From: Bedellia somnulentella
Taxonomy: Eukaryota > Arthropoda > Insecta > Lepidoptera > Bedelliidae
DNA length: 64,000 nt
Assembly: GCA_963576735.1 (NCBI GenBank)
Contig: OY755174.1
Span: 1,116,001 to 1,180,000 of the forward strand
Reading direction: 5' to 3'
Shown one piece after another: positions 44,918 through 55,504 of the stretch; the stretch's first letter is position 1, and every line of letters starts with the position of its first letter. The notes under the pieces are model-generated. The model ran no database searches and was not told where the DNA came from. It saw nothing but the letters and a program-made list of their open reading frames with translations. The position numbers and the translations under genes are program-made.

Positions 44918-46352
44918 ATAATAAAGGAAATATAAAAGAAATACTAAATAATCAACCATGCATTTTATTACGAACTTAAAACCAGCGTTTAAACGCAATT
45001 ATTATGTTCGGACAAAACTTGCCAAAGCAAAATTATTTTCCATTTTTATCTACAACAACGTGGTAAGTGGTTAGTTCACAAAACATGTTCGATGTTGTCT
45101 AACTCTAATACGCAAATTCTCACACCTAAAACACAATGTCAGTGTGAAAAATATGTTGTTTTTTGGAACATGTGGTCGCCAAACGCATTGCATGCGAGGT
45201 TACGACATTTTTCTAACTCGTAAAAACACTGTGACCTTTTTACTGCGGCCTCTTTATTACATAGACACATTTTTGTTCTACGAACACAGAACTATTACCA
45301 AATTTACGATATAAGTACATATTTTTATTATTTTTCTTATAAATACGTTACTTAAGTACCACATCTATTTGGTATACTTTTGTTACAATGTAGTCCAGAT
45401 AAATGTCATCCTTCGTGGTTGTATATCTCCTTTACTTAAAAAGGCATTTATTTTTCTCTTCAAAAAGATTTCGACTCTGAGCATTCGGGCTTTTTAAGTG
45501 GTTGTTGGGCTACGTAGTAGAGACCGATCACCAACAATATTTTGTATTTTTTCCCTGCTCAAGATCCAAAAATGGCGAAGGAATTTCTAATATTGTAGTT
45601 TTTGCAACCCTTTTTCGAAATTTACTTCCATGAGTTTATGAGTTTTGTGAACCAACCACTTACCAAATTGTTGTAGATAAAAATGGAAAATTATTTGTTT
45701 TCGTAAATTTTATCCGAACATAATAACTGCGCTTAAATGCGAGTTTTATGTTCGAAATAAAATGTTTGTTTTGTTATTTAGGTATTTTTATTTTTCTTTT
45801 ATATGTGTTGATGTTATAACATTTTCCCACATACAAGCTCCAAAGTAGATGAAAATATTATAATTTTGAAGTTCTGGATTTCTATTTTTGAGATATGTAT
45901 GTTTAAAAAGTATTCAGATTAATATATTTCTTTAATATTGATTTAAAAGATATATATGATGTTTTAATCAAGGGATATACTCGTACTACACCATAGCCTT
46001 TGCTCCGACAGATTTTGTCGTGCACATAGTATGACACTTACTAATGTATCAAGTTTAAGGCCATGACTTGAAGGTTGACGCAATTCCGCGGTGATGGTGG
46101 TAGCGTTCAGACTCTATTAGTTACAGCGCCACAGCACCCACATGCACTTACCATACTACCGATTTGAGATTAGGAACTTTGTACCGATGGCAAAACGAAA
46201 TGAAGTATTTTACTTCTGAAATAACATTTCGAGTTTAAATAATCTGACTATTTTTTTATTTATTTATTCATTAGGCATGCACACAGTACAACATCATAAT
46301 ATAAATAATTTAAAATAAAATAAAATAATGTAAATTTTTGTAATGTTCCAGT
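44918..46352. other. Mostly unassigned; one old S1
   Basis: An old plus-strand S1 (45487-45650: GGCTTTTTAAGTGG, GATCACCAACAAT, CCATGAGTTTATGAG) is the only repeat recognised. AACCACTTACCAAATTGTTG (~45650) and ACAACGTGGTAAGTGGTTAG (~45055) bound an imperfect inverted pair: TGCCAAAGCAAAATTATTTT and AAAATTATTTGTTTTCG lie beyond them. This suggests a ~730-bp element with inverted ends between ~44990 and ~45750. Confidence 0.4.
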
Positions 46353-46560
46353 CGTGGTGTCGGTTTAGAATAGCTCTAGCCTATTTTCTATTTCTATCTT
46401 TCTATTTATATCCTGCGAGGCAACTAAGAGTATTAGAGTTTTTAGACGTAATTGTTGTGAGCCTTGAAACAAGAGACCTATTGCCAACCGTCTTTACAAT
46501 GTTTTCCCACTGAACGTTAAATAAAGTCTCACGAATTTCTGAATCACCTCCGAGAATCCA
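46353..46560 (+). repeat. S1 element, old copy
   Basis: GTGGTGTCGGTTTAGAATAG head, GCGAGGCAACTAAGAGTATT, ACCTATTGCCAACCGTCTTT. The end is replaced by unique GC-richer sequence at ~46550. Confidence 0.55.
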
Positions 46561-46622
46561 CCCAGTCAGTGGTCAACTCAATCAACTCGGTGGTCAGCAG
46601 CCGAACTGTCTACTACTCGACA

Positions 46623-46721
46623 ATGACTCGTGTTGAGTCGAAACGCGTCGCATGTTTGTGGTTGCCTGTGGTTTTCGCTTGTGGGTGTGTGTGTGGTGCA
46701 TTGTCTGCTTTTCGATTTCTT
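46623..46721 (+). CDS. Possible first coding exon: signal peptide, ends at splice donor
   Basis: ATG at 46623 in a reasonable context (GACAATGACT). The 33 codons give a charged start (MTRVESKRV), a hydrophobic core (ACLWLPVVFACGCVCGALSA) and a small-residue A-x-A style cleavage site, which is the layout of a secretory signal peptide. The exon ends in frame at CTT followed by GTAAGT (46722-46727), a textbook 5' splice site, giving a phase-0 intron. Upstream 46561-46622 is GC-richer than its surroundings and contains TCAGT at 46566, an arthropod initiator-like motif. No downstream exon was recognised. The product would be secreted or membrane-bound; its identity is unknown. Confidence 0.4.
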
Positions 46722-46727
46722 GTAAGT

Positions 46728-47845
46728 GGGAGGGCGGGCGGTGCACAGTGCATGTTGCATGAAGACTGCAGGTATTTAGCGGAATTAAGCGAAGAAATTT
46801 ATTAATATTAGTATTGCTATGGATTTCTGCAAAGTAAAGCCTGATTCAATACAATATCACCCTTGCTTGATGGGCTCAAAAGTCTTTTGAGAATTTTACA
46901 TGTTCACATGTTACTTAACTATTAATGGAAATATCAACCTGTATGGAATTAATTGTATCAAGAACTCAATATGTTTAATTTTACTATTACTGTTCGGAAA
47001 TCATTTATTCTTTTTAATTGAAAAGAAAATTGTTGACTTAGCATCTATCTACGTCATATTAGTGACAATACGCATTGTGAACTTTTAAATCTATTGACCA
47101 ATAACCTTAATGGCTTTCAAATATTTTCAATGTAAATATAACATACAATGAACCAACTTACAATTCAAGAGTTATATACCTACAATTGAATAGAATAGAA
47201 AAACCTTTTCTTGTATGTCAATATATTAAATAAATTAAATAAACATAATTTTACACATACATATTATACATACATATACTCACAGCCATAAATCCCTACA
47301 AGGGGAAAGTTAAGTTTACAATTAAGTAAAATTAACGGTTTTATCATTAAGCGTTTTCTTCCAGACATCCTTTGGATTGTAAAGTCTATAAAATTAAGGC
47401 AGATATACAAAAATACGGAAAAAATGTGTTTCTCAACTCCTATACTAATATAAATCACACATACAAATACCGAGCGCAATACATCAAAAACAAGTAGTAT
47501 AAAAGCTATCACCTCCAATCAATTACTGTAACACCATTATCAATAAGTTAATTAGCATATGACCCTGGCAACTGGTTTCGACAATTACAATGAGATCGTG
47601 CTTTATCTGCTATCGGTACTCATCGGAACAAGTGCTCGATTGTTTATAAATATTGTAACGAGTAAGACAGTGTTGAATATTTATTTATTTTGATGTTATT
47701 TATCGTATGCTTACTGTGGGAACTTTACTTAGGCGTATTACTTGGCAGGTATTGAGTTGTATCCGGGTTGAAGAAAATTATGTTGGGAAAATTGTTACTG
47801 ATATTGTGAGAATATAGTTATAGAGGATATATAAATAGTGTAGGT
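46728..47845. other. AT-rich DNA, small repeat tails only
   Basis: Possibly intron if 46623-46721 is an exon. At 47186-47310 there are a (GAATA)n-type LINE end and a reverse S1 tail fragment (ACTCACAGCCATAAATCCC). Confidence 0.4.
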
Positions 47846-48008
47846 TAAAGGCGATAGGCCTGCCCCCTATCAGGTGAGTACACTGTCCATGCCAAACGTG
47901 GGTACTCTGAACACCAATTGACAAAGTCACGTGATGTTCAGAAGTATTAGTACCTCTGCCAACCCCTTCGGGAATATTCGGCGTGAACGTTTATGTTATG
48001 TTATGTTA
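47846..48008 (+). repeat. S2 SINE, 5'-truncated
   Basis: Begins AGGCGATAGGCCTGCCCCC and runs to the CTCTGCCAACCCCTTCGGG hairpin, GCGTGAACGTTTATG and a (TTATG)n tail. Confidence 0.85.
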
Positions 48009-49121
48009 AAATAACGAATAATATTAGTGATAATAATGTCGAAAATTGTCTTCTTATGCCATAGCATGATAATCTTGTCTTGGGATATTAAGAAGATATG
48101 AGGCCTTACGAAAGTTTTGGTAATGCGGAACACTTTTTTCACAAATTTTATTTACATTTTAAAACTATAGAGTATGTAGTATAGAGTAGTATAAGCATAA
48201 AATTGCTAGAAATTCTTTTCACGGTTTTGAAATAAAAAAGTAATTGAATAAATATTTATTTCTTATTTTCAGAAATTATTACTCAAACTTATGATTCAAA
48301 AACCATCAGGTCATCTCAAAGTTTATATTAACATTAAAAGCTTCCAACACTCATTCACTTAACTATTCAGATTCCAACCCAGTAAAAGACATACTTATTC
48401 GATAATTAAAACGAAACAACAGCATAATAACTAGAGGACAAAGAGAACAAACCGGCCGATACCAAAACAATGACGACAGCAAATACATGACATGCATTTA
48501 AAGAATCATTTTCCATAGTCGTTTTCCATATTAATTTATTCGTATAAATAAGCACTAGAATACCTATTGGAAACAAATAACTCCGGTATTTCACGGAAAA
48601 CATGCAGAGAGAGATAATTGCGGAGCAAAACCGGTTTTGTGGCGGCCGGTTCTTATGAGAAAAAGAAAAATTTAAATAACGTTTTTATAAAGATCTATGT
48701 TTGTGAAATGTGGTAGTTTACAGCTTATACTTTTGCATATCGCAATTTTGTTTAGATTTGAATTGTCTTAATATTTATTTTCTGTTAGAATATCATACTG
48801 CGAACAGAGTTTCAACTAGAATATAATTCTTGCAAGCGTATAATAATACAAAGAGTAAAATTTAAGGATACTTTAGAAGTTAGAGTGAGATTTATTAAAA
48901 TAAAAACAAAAAAGATTTTTTTTTGTGAAATATAATTAAATGTACATGTTTCTGCGTCTTCATTCAGTTTTCGCTTATTGCTAACAAACGAAGAATAAAC
49001 GGCTTTGGCCAGGTCCTTATACCTACTTTTATCCTTATTGTACATCTTTATTTACCTTTTTGCTTCTCAGACATCTTAAATACATAAATTTTAAAATTGA
49101 TGTTATTCTTATACCTTCTAC
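48009..49121. other. No gene or repeat recognised
   Basis: AT-rich unique sequence. The open frames present are short and lack any motif. Confidence 0.45.
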
Positions 49122-49215
49122 ATATACACATATACTCACGCCATTATTTTCCATTGGGGTAGGCAGAGGCTATCGATCGCCTATTTGTACGATTCTGGCA
49201 AGCTTCGTTTACACA
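49122..49215 (-). repeat. RTE-like LINE 3' end
   Basis: ACATATACTCACGCCATTAT, CCATTGGGGTAGGCAGAGGC, ATCGATCGCC: reverse of the standard LINE terminus. Confidence 0.72.
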
Positions 49216-49554
49216 CATAAATTTTTTCATACTTTTTCTTATATATTTTTTCTCTTCGAATATGTTTTGTACCTTCTCTGTTCAAAATTTAAAATGCCTC
49301 ACAATGAAAATTAAATCTGAAATTGATTTCCCGTGATTCTTATAGTAATGTTCAGGAACTGTGTCACTGAATTAATAAAACACCTATCGAATATCAAATG
49401 ATATGAAATATTCATCTTATAACGTTCTACCACATTCTATTACTGTTTTCATTAGAATTCCGAGCATGGAGTACTTTTTGGTTGTGTGTTTTGGTATTTT
49501 TGGTGGCAGCAATACTGGTCAAATCATCAATGATCTCATCAAATTACACTTTTT

Positions 49555-49760
49555 AACCGACTTCAAAAAAAGGAGTGTTCTCAATTCGACCGGTATATTT
49601 TTATTTTTTTTATGTATGTTCGCCGATTACTTCGCCATTTATGAACCGATTTTGATTATTATTTTTTTATTCGAAAGAAGATACTCCCGGATTGGTACCA
49701 TGATGAGGTTATCAGGGTCTGATGATGGGATCCTGGAGAAATCGAGGGGAACCCTCAAAT
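49555..49760 (+). repeat. Interspersed repeat beginning ACCGACTTCAAAAAAAGG
   Basis: ACCGACTTCAAAAAAAGGAG, CTCAATTCGACCGG, TGTATGTTCGCCGATTAC and TGAACCGATTTTGATTATT form a repeat type I recall from lepidopteran genomes. The superfamily is uncertain. The right part (TGATGATGGGATCC) recurs at ~50010 as GATGATGGCATTCC. Confidence 0.5.
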
Positions 49761-50057
49761 TTTATAGGCAAATTTACCGCGTTTTACATATTTTCTGAAC
49801 TTATATTGGCATTTGCTTCTGAAAATCATATTGTTATGTTTCTGAGCTGATGATAGAAGGTGTGGATCCTCAATCACTAGGTATTAGGAAACAGTTCTTT
49901 CCACATTCTATATAGATTTATACTCCTCTTCGAAGCTTTTATGAAGAGAAGTACAGGTTCACTAAACATTTTGTTATGTTATTGTTACCGAGAAAGTACC
50001 ATGAGACCAGGATCTGATGATGGCATTCCAGGAAATCGAGGGGACTGTCGAAACTCA

Positions 50058-50235
50058 CAATTATGTGACAGTGTATTTGTTCAAAACGCCGATAGGCCTG
50101 CCCTGTATAACGTGAGAACACTGCCTAATAAATCGTGGGTACTCTGAACAACAGGTGACAATGTCACGTGATATTCAGAAGTATTACTACCTCTGCTTAC
50201 CCCTTCAAGGATATTCGGCGTGAGCGTTTGAGTCT
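50058..50235 (+). repeat. S2 SINE, 5'-truncated
   Basis: ATGTGACAGTGTATTTGTTC through CACGTGATATTCAGAAGTAT and CCCCTTCAAGGATATTCGGC to GCGTGAGCGTTTGAG. Confidence 0.8.
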
Positions 50236-50451
50236 TTCTTGAGATGTAGAATTGAAGACCATCGCCTTTCGAAGGATTTTAAGAACAATGTAAGGTTACA
50301 TATGGTTGAGCCTATTTAATATCGTACTATAATAGAAATACCGGAAATAAGAAGAATAATACAGTAATTGTCGCTTCCTCATCGGAGAGGCATCTTTGCC
50401 AGGTCTACCCATCTCTAAAACTCGTAAAATAAAATAATTTTTAACAAAAAG

Positions 50452-50984
50452 AAAACCGACTTCATAGAAAAACAACCGAAAATAAACAATCTAGTACTAA
50501 AAAGTACGAAATAAGTTTTTTAATTGAATATGAGTACTGTGATTGATACCTTAGCAATTTCTTTATTCCACACGCGTCAGTTCAACCTACCTAAATATTG
50601 CAATTCTCTTAAATTAATTTTTGAGTCGGTGCCAGACAAACAAAAGTAAATTCACCCTGCTATCTATCTCTGATTATTACAATCTAAAAAATATTATATC
50701 GTACAAAAATCAATTTACCCTACAACTACAAGGTACCCTCATTTTACATGTATATGAAGTGCGAAATACACACTTCTTATTATCAATAATCATCGAGGCT
50801 GGCACCGGCTCACAAATTAATTTAAGAGAATTGTAATATTTAGGTAGGTTGAACTGACGCGTGTGGAATAAAGAAATTGCTAAGGTATCAATCACAGTAC
50901 TCATATTCAATTAAAAAACTTATTTCGTACTTTTTAGTACTAGATTGTTTATTTTCGGTTGTTTTTCTATGAAGTCGGTTTTTT
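50452..50984. mobile_element. Foldback element with ~175-bp inverted arms
   Basis: AAAACCGACTTCATAGAAAA at the left is mirrored by TTTTCTATGAAGTCGGTTTT at the right. Inside are TACTAAAAAGTACGAAATAA and its inverse, and CGCGTCAGTTCAACCTACC and its inverse. The loop is ~170 bp and nothing in it is coding. Confidence 0.9.
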
Positions 50985-51159
50985 TAAATGTTAACTTGTA
51001 ACTTTGAGTCCACTTAGCATCGTAAAGGTGTCAATTTCTAATTTAATTTTCATCTAAATAAGATTACCTATCACCACAACCAAAGGAGATTAAACCAGAG
51101 ACACAGCGAAAAAAGTATTTTTTTTACTGAAATTGACAATGTTTAAACATTCACTATTT

Positions 51160-51382
51160 ATTTGAACATATAAAGGACGACCACGGAGAACACACTTGGA
51201 CCAAATTGAGAGTGTGCTCAAAAAGGCTGGCGTTCGAAGTATGAAGAATAAAAGAGCATCTATGAAAAGATTGATGGATGTAAACGAAGCTAGAGAGGTT
51301 TGTCAGGATCGTACGAAGTGGCGATCAGTAGTCTCTGCCTACCCCAATGGGAACTAATGGCGTGAGTATATGTATGTATGTA
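51160..51382 (+). pseudogene. RTE-like LINE: C-terminal coding end and 3' terminus
   Basis: From 51174 a 62-codon open stretch ends at TAA. It reads GRPRRTHLDQIESVLKKAG, then MKRLMDVNEAREVCQDRTKW, then SVVSAYPNGN. This is the C-terminal tail of a non-LTR retrotransposon polyprotein, downstream of the reverse transcriptase. It is followed directly by the GCGTGAGTATATGTATGTAT end. 5'-truncated; no catalytic domain present. Confidence 0.85.
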
Positions 51383-51486
51383 TAAAGTGATAAATAATAC
51401 ATTACATAAACATCACCATAAAATGGGTACTTCAGGAAAACTATTTAAAATAGTGACAATGTAAAACAGCATCTTTTTAACGACGA

Positions 51487-51616
51487 GTCGTCCGTCGCCG
51501 AGTGGATAGGTGACTAGCTTCATGGTCCGGAGGTTGCGGGTTCGATCCCCGTTGAGAGCATCATTTATGTGATGAGCATAAATATTTGTTGGATGTTATT
51601 TATATTTGTATTATAT
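51487..51616 (+). repeat. S3 tRNA-like SINE
   Basis: GTCCGTCGCCGAGTGGATAG (good A box), GGTCCGGAGGTTGCGGG and B box GTTCGATCCCC, then TTATGTGATGAGCATAAATA. It is the best-preserved S3 copy. Confidence 0.8.
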
Positions 51617-51864
51617 ACATACATACATATACATACACTCACGGCTATAAATCCCTAGAAGGGGTAGCCAGAGCTTAGGAATTAGAAATTCCTCAGTCAC
51701 TTTTGGAAGTTAAGTGGGGAAAAGATAGTAAAATAAAGGTTCTTGGTGATGAGTCTCCAACTGAATGGCCCAAAATCCATTAACAAGCTGCAAGATCCTT
51801 AGTTGCCTCTTACGTACACCCATGGGAAGAAACGGTGTAGTGCTATTCTAACCCGACACTACGG
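51617..51864 (-). repeat. S1 element, full length
   Basis: (CATA)n, ACTCACGGCTATAAATCCC through TTCTAACCCGACACTACGG. Directly abuts the S3 tail. Confidence 0.82.
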
Positions 51865-52086
51865 ATTATGATCTGGCAACATTTCTAGTAGCTTGGTAAG
51901 TGCTGCAATAGGGTTACCATTGCCAAACTTACTATCTTAATATATCTTACTTTTTAGATATTTAAGCCCAATTTTTCCAGATCGGCAAAGTCCTTCAATA
52001 CAAGAGAAATTCTTCCATATTTTCATAAGTTTAAAAATAATTGTAAACGATGAGTTACATACTATACTTTGTTTTATTTATTATGG

Positions 52087-52314
52087 ACATACATACATAT
52101 ACATATATTCCTAGAAAGGGTAGACCGAAAGGTCGGAATAAGGCACCCCTCAGCTTATTTTCGAAGATGAATGGGGAAAAGTTTGTAAAATTAAGGTTTT
52201 TGGTCCAACCAACCGTATCGTCCAAAAATCACTTAAAAAGCCCCAACACCTTTAGTCGCCTCTAACACCCACGGAAAGAAATGGGGTAGTGCTATTCTTT
52301 TCCGACATCACACG
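52087..52314 (-). repeat. S1 element, diverged, 3' end shortened
   Basis: Tail (CATA)n and ATATATTCCTAGAAAGGGTA, then GGTCCAACCAACCGTATCG to TTCCGACATCACACGG. The CGTGAG block is lost. Confidence 0.7.
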
Positions 52315-52649
52315 GTCTAAAACGTGTCTTATTATGTAATGTTTAAATCTAAGATATTTTAATTAAAGAAGCCCTCTTTGTGATAACCCACATTCCCATG
52401 GAAATTTAGATAAATCAAATCCAAGAAGACTATCAAAAGTCCGAACCCGTGGCAACCCTAGTTCTAGCCGCGTCTGAGCTCACGCGACCTTGGCGCGGCG
52501 CCGCCCACTACATGTGACCACACTGTCAATGTTTACTTTTGTTTTAAATTTGAAATGGAAAAAATGTGTTTATTACAAATGTCCTCTTTTACTATGTAAG
52601 GTCAAAGTTTTGTTGGTAACGTGTATGATGATTTATTTTAAGATTTGCA

Positions 52650-52889
52650 GTATTGTATCGGCGGAATATCACTACCCCTTCTCTTCCCGTGGGTGTTTCG
52701 TTAGAGGCAACTACGTATTGGGGCAGTTTAGGGATTTTCGGGCGATGCGGTTAGAGACCCATCACCAACAACCTTTATTTTACCATATTTTCCCCACTTA
52801 ATTTCCAAAAGTGGCTGCGGAATTCTATTTCCTTAGCTCAGGCTTCCCCTTCTTGGAATTTATATAGCCGTGATTTTGTATGTATGTAT
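52650..52889 (+). repeat. S1 element, apparent source of a 3' transduction
   Basis: Diverged S1 with the distinctive end AATTTATATAGCCGTGATTT then TGTATGTATG. Its 3' flank TTTGCTGTATCTAAAATATG (52889 onward) is found attached to the S1 at 53590-53863. Confidence 0.8.
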
Positions 52890-52984
52890 TTGCTGTATCT
52901 AAAATATGACATCTCCTTTCTTGCGCTCCGGATATCTTTTTGTGTCGGTTTAGTGATGAGAAATCCATCAATATCAAAGAAGGA

Positions 52985-53195
52985 ATAAGTTACTTATAAA
53001 TTAAGAATAAATAAAGGAAAGAAAAATTTCGACACAGGCGGGAATCGAACCCGCGACCTCGGGTATACGCCCCGACGCTCTGCCAATTGAGCCATCTTGA
53101 CAATGGCTTTCTCTAATTTTATTTTTTTCTAAATTTTTCTATCCTTTATTTATTAGTAATAATCCCCACATGAGGTTTTCATGAACAAAAAGATT
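52985..53195 (-). repeat. S4 tRNA-like SINE
   Basis: Minus strand: TGGCTCAATTGGCAGAGCG (A box and D-arm), the pairing stem TCGGG...CCCGA and the T-arm GCGGGTTCGATTCCCGC. The acceptor ends do not pair and position 33 of the anticodon loop is C, so a working tRNA is unlikely. The segment CCACATGAGGTTTTCATGAA upstream recurs at ~54393. Flanked by T-rich and A-rich sequence. Confidence 0.65.
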
Positions 53196-53589
53196 TAAAT
53201 TAAGGAATAAGTTCTCAAAACTATCGAATATTTTGGTGTGACGTAAATCTTTACTGAGTAGTATCGGTTTAAAATGGTATAAAACGTGTTTTCTTCCCGT
53301 GGTAGTCGTAAGAGGTAGGAGATATGGTATTGAGACTTTTGTAATGACTTTTGGGTGAAGTGGTTGGCGAGTATGTATGTGTCCTATTTCATCTAATATT
53401 TGATTTTGTATTTATGCAGGAACTTCTTCCTTTTTCCGTCCGTCTTTCCTAATTCTTTTTTTTTTTGCTGGGATTGTGAATTAAACTTACAACGTGTCTT
53501 ATTCGACGTGCAAAGTTTTATAAAGGTGGTGCTAATCACAGAACTATTTCGAGATTTCATTTGTTTCAATATTATTTTCTCAAAATATA

Positions 53590-53863
53590 CATACATACAT
53601 ACATATACAAGGAGATGTCATATTTTAGATACAGCAAATACATACATACAAAATCACGGCTATATAAATTCCAAGAAGGGGTAGGTACAGCTAAGGAATT
53701 ACAAATTCGTCAGCCACTTTTGGAAAATTGAGTGGGGAAAAGATGGTAAAGTAAAGGTTGTTGGTGATGGGTCTCCAACCGCATCGCCCAACAATCCCTT
53801 AAAGGCCCCAATACCGTAAGTCGCCTCTTACGTACACCCATCGGTAGAAACGGGGTAGTGCTA
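53590..53863 (-). repeat. S1 element with transduced 3' flank and 13-bp target duplication
   Basis: Reverse S1, slightly 5'-truncated (ends at GTAGTGCTA). Between the normal TATG tail and a second outer (TATG)n lies CATATTTTAGATACAGCAAA plus GGAGATGTC, the inverse of the unique flank of the S1 at 52650-52889. TTCTCAAAATATA at 53577-53589 and 53864-53876 bounds the whole unit. Confidence 0.88.
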
Positions 53864-54094
53864 TTCTCAAAATATATCTGTTATTTACGCTTTAACAATA
53901 AATAAGTAAATAAATCAGCTTCAAATAAGTTTAACATTTAATAACAAGAATCAAAATGATGTTTAGGACATAAATTATGGGCATTTATTGAAAATAGTAG
54001 GTGATTAGCTACTGTTTTCTTGAAATATTTGGATTCATTTGCATTTCACAGCCCTAATATTGGTTTATTTAACTTCTTTTAGGAAACTTACAAA

Positions 54095-54376
54095 ATTATA
54101 ATAAATAAAGGTAAGAAAAGAATAGAGAGGATGGATGAAAATAAAGTAGCGAAAGAGATATATAGAGCCAATGTGGATGGGAATGTTAGTAGAGGACGGC
54201 CTCGTAAAACGCGGGGGTCCGAAGTGAGAAGAATAAAAGAGCTTGTATGAGAAGGATAATGAAAGTAAGGGAAGCAAGAGAGGTTTGTCAAGATCGTACT
54301 AAGTGGCGATCGATAGTCTCTGCCTACCCCAATGGGAATAATGGGCGTGAGTATAAGTAAGTAAGTAAGTAAGTAA
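54095..54376 (+). pseudogene. RTE-like LINE: longest C-terminal remnant, (TAAG)n tail
   Basis: Frame 1 reads RIERMDENKVAKEIYRAN then GRPRKTRGSEVRRIKELV and stops. After a frameshift the other frame continues MRRIMKVREAREVCQDRTKW, then SIVSAYPNGNNGREYK and TAA. It ends GCGTGAGTATAAGTAAGTAA. It is the most informative copy of this LINE here, yet has only the last ~90 codons. Confidence 0.87.
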
Positions 54377-54502
54377 GAAAAGAACTAATGCCCACATGAG
54401 GTTTTCATGAACAAAAAATCATTCTAATTACAAGATTATATTTAATGAATTTATTGATTAAGATGGAAAATACATTAATCCCTTTTTATATATACCCCCA
54501 GG

Positions 54503-54632
54503 CAAAACGTGGGTTCTCTGAACACCAGGCAGGTGACAAAGTCACATGATGTTCAGAAGTATTAGTACCTCTGCCAACCCCTTCGGGGATATTCGGCGTG
54601 AACGTTTATGTTATGTTATGTTATGTTATATT
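54503..54632 (+). repeat. S2 SINE, strongly 5'-truncated
   Basis: GCAAAACGTGGGTTCTCTGA to CTCTGCCAACCCCTTCGGGG and (TTATG)n. Confidence 0.83.
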
Positions 54633-54866
54633 TAAATACCAAAAAGGTGAAACGAGTCCTATTTCTGAGGCAGCATAGTTCATATTTTTGTGCGTCTTTC
54701 AATAGGCTTTGTCTCATGATCTTTACAAATAGAAGATAAAAAAAATAGAGGAATCAATACAAGAAATGTATTTTTTGTAAATTTTTGCGCGATATTGATA
54801 ACGGCAATAAATAGACACTGAAAAAGTCCACAAACACTTCCGGAAATGGACGCGGATTGTTAACTC

Positions 54867-55079
54867 CTAAGCTCCGGTTTTAAGGGACGGAATTTTTTCC
54901 TTAAAATATTCAGTATCTTTCATTTTGTTAAACTTCAAGGAAAAAAATATATCTTTATTTACTTCTCCGTAATTTTCTTCGAAGTTTTTGATATCGTCAA
55001 TACATTCTAACAATTCAATATAATCAACCCCGCTATTTTCTAAATGGCTTAACGTTGAGCCATAAAGTAAAACATTCAC
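54867..55079 (-). other. Unidentified coding-like frame, ~69 codons
   Basis: The minus-strand frame between in-frame stops contains NVLLYGSTLSHLENSGVDY, IDDIKNFEENYGEVNKDIF and FNKMKDTEYFKEKIPSLKTG. It is acidic, with a coding-like composition, and overlaps no known repeat. There is no ATG at the start (first codon GTG after TAA TTT), so it would be an internal or terminal exon. The family is unknown and it may be chance. Confidence 0.3.
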
Positions 55080-55504
55080 AAATTAACTGGCGCAATCGAT
55101 CGTGAGTTATAAAGTTGTTGCATTACTTACAATGTTAATTAAACGAACATTATTAAATGCTACGATTGTACGAGGAAAATAATGTTAAGTACCTCCGAGG
55201 TACTGTCGGCAACATATTATTGCAACATTGTAGAGGAAGAAACTTTACTACTATTATTATACACGAATCGAACATCGGAGCCATGATTTAAAAGCCTTTT
55301 TCAGTCAATCGTCAGTTTTATTTAAATATGACATTCATACAAAAAGGTTATTATTAACAGTGAGAAGACCATCTTGAGAAAACAGTAATAGTTGTGTTTA
55401 TACTTAGCCAGATGTTTGTGTTCTTATGTTATGACTAGGGCTTTCGACTAACTCTTTCAATCAGTGGTAGAATCGAAGCAAAATGGAGATATTCCATCCA
55501 TAAC

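Noticed and set aside
49403..49798. 131-codon open frame
   Set aside because: It overlaps the ACCGACTTC repeat, shows no motif and has a T-rich, hydrophobic-by-composition translation.
53033..53105. A tRNA gene on the minus strand (clear D-arm, anticodon stem and T-arm)
   Set aside because: The acceptor strands do not pair, the nucleotide before the anticodon is C instead of T, and a fragment of the same unit lies at 1235-1290, so it is scored as SINE S4.
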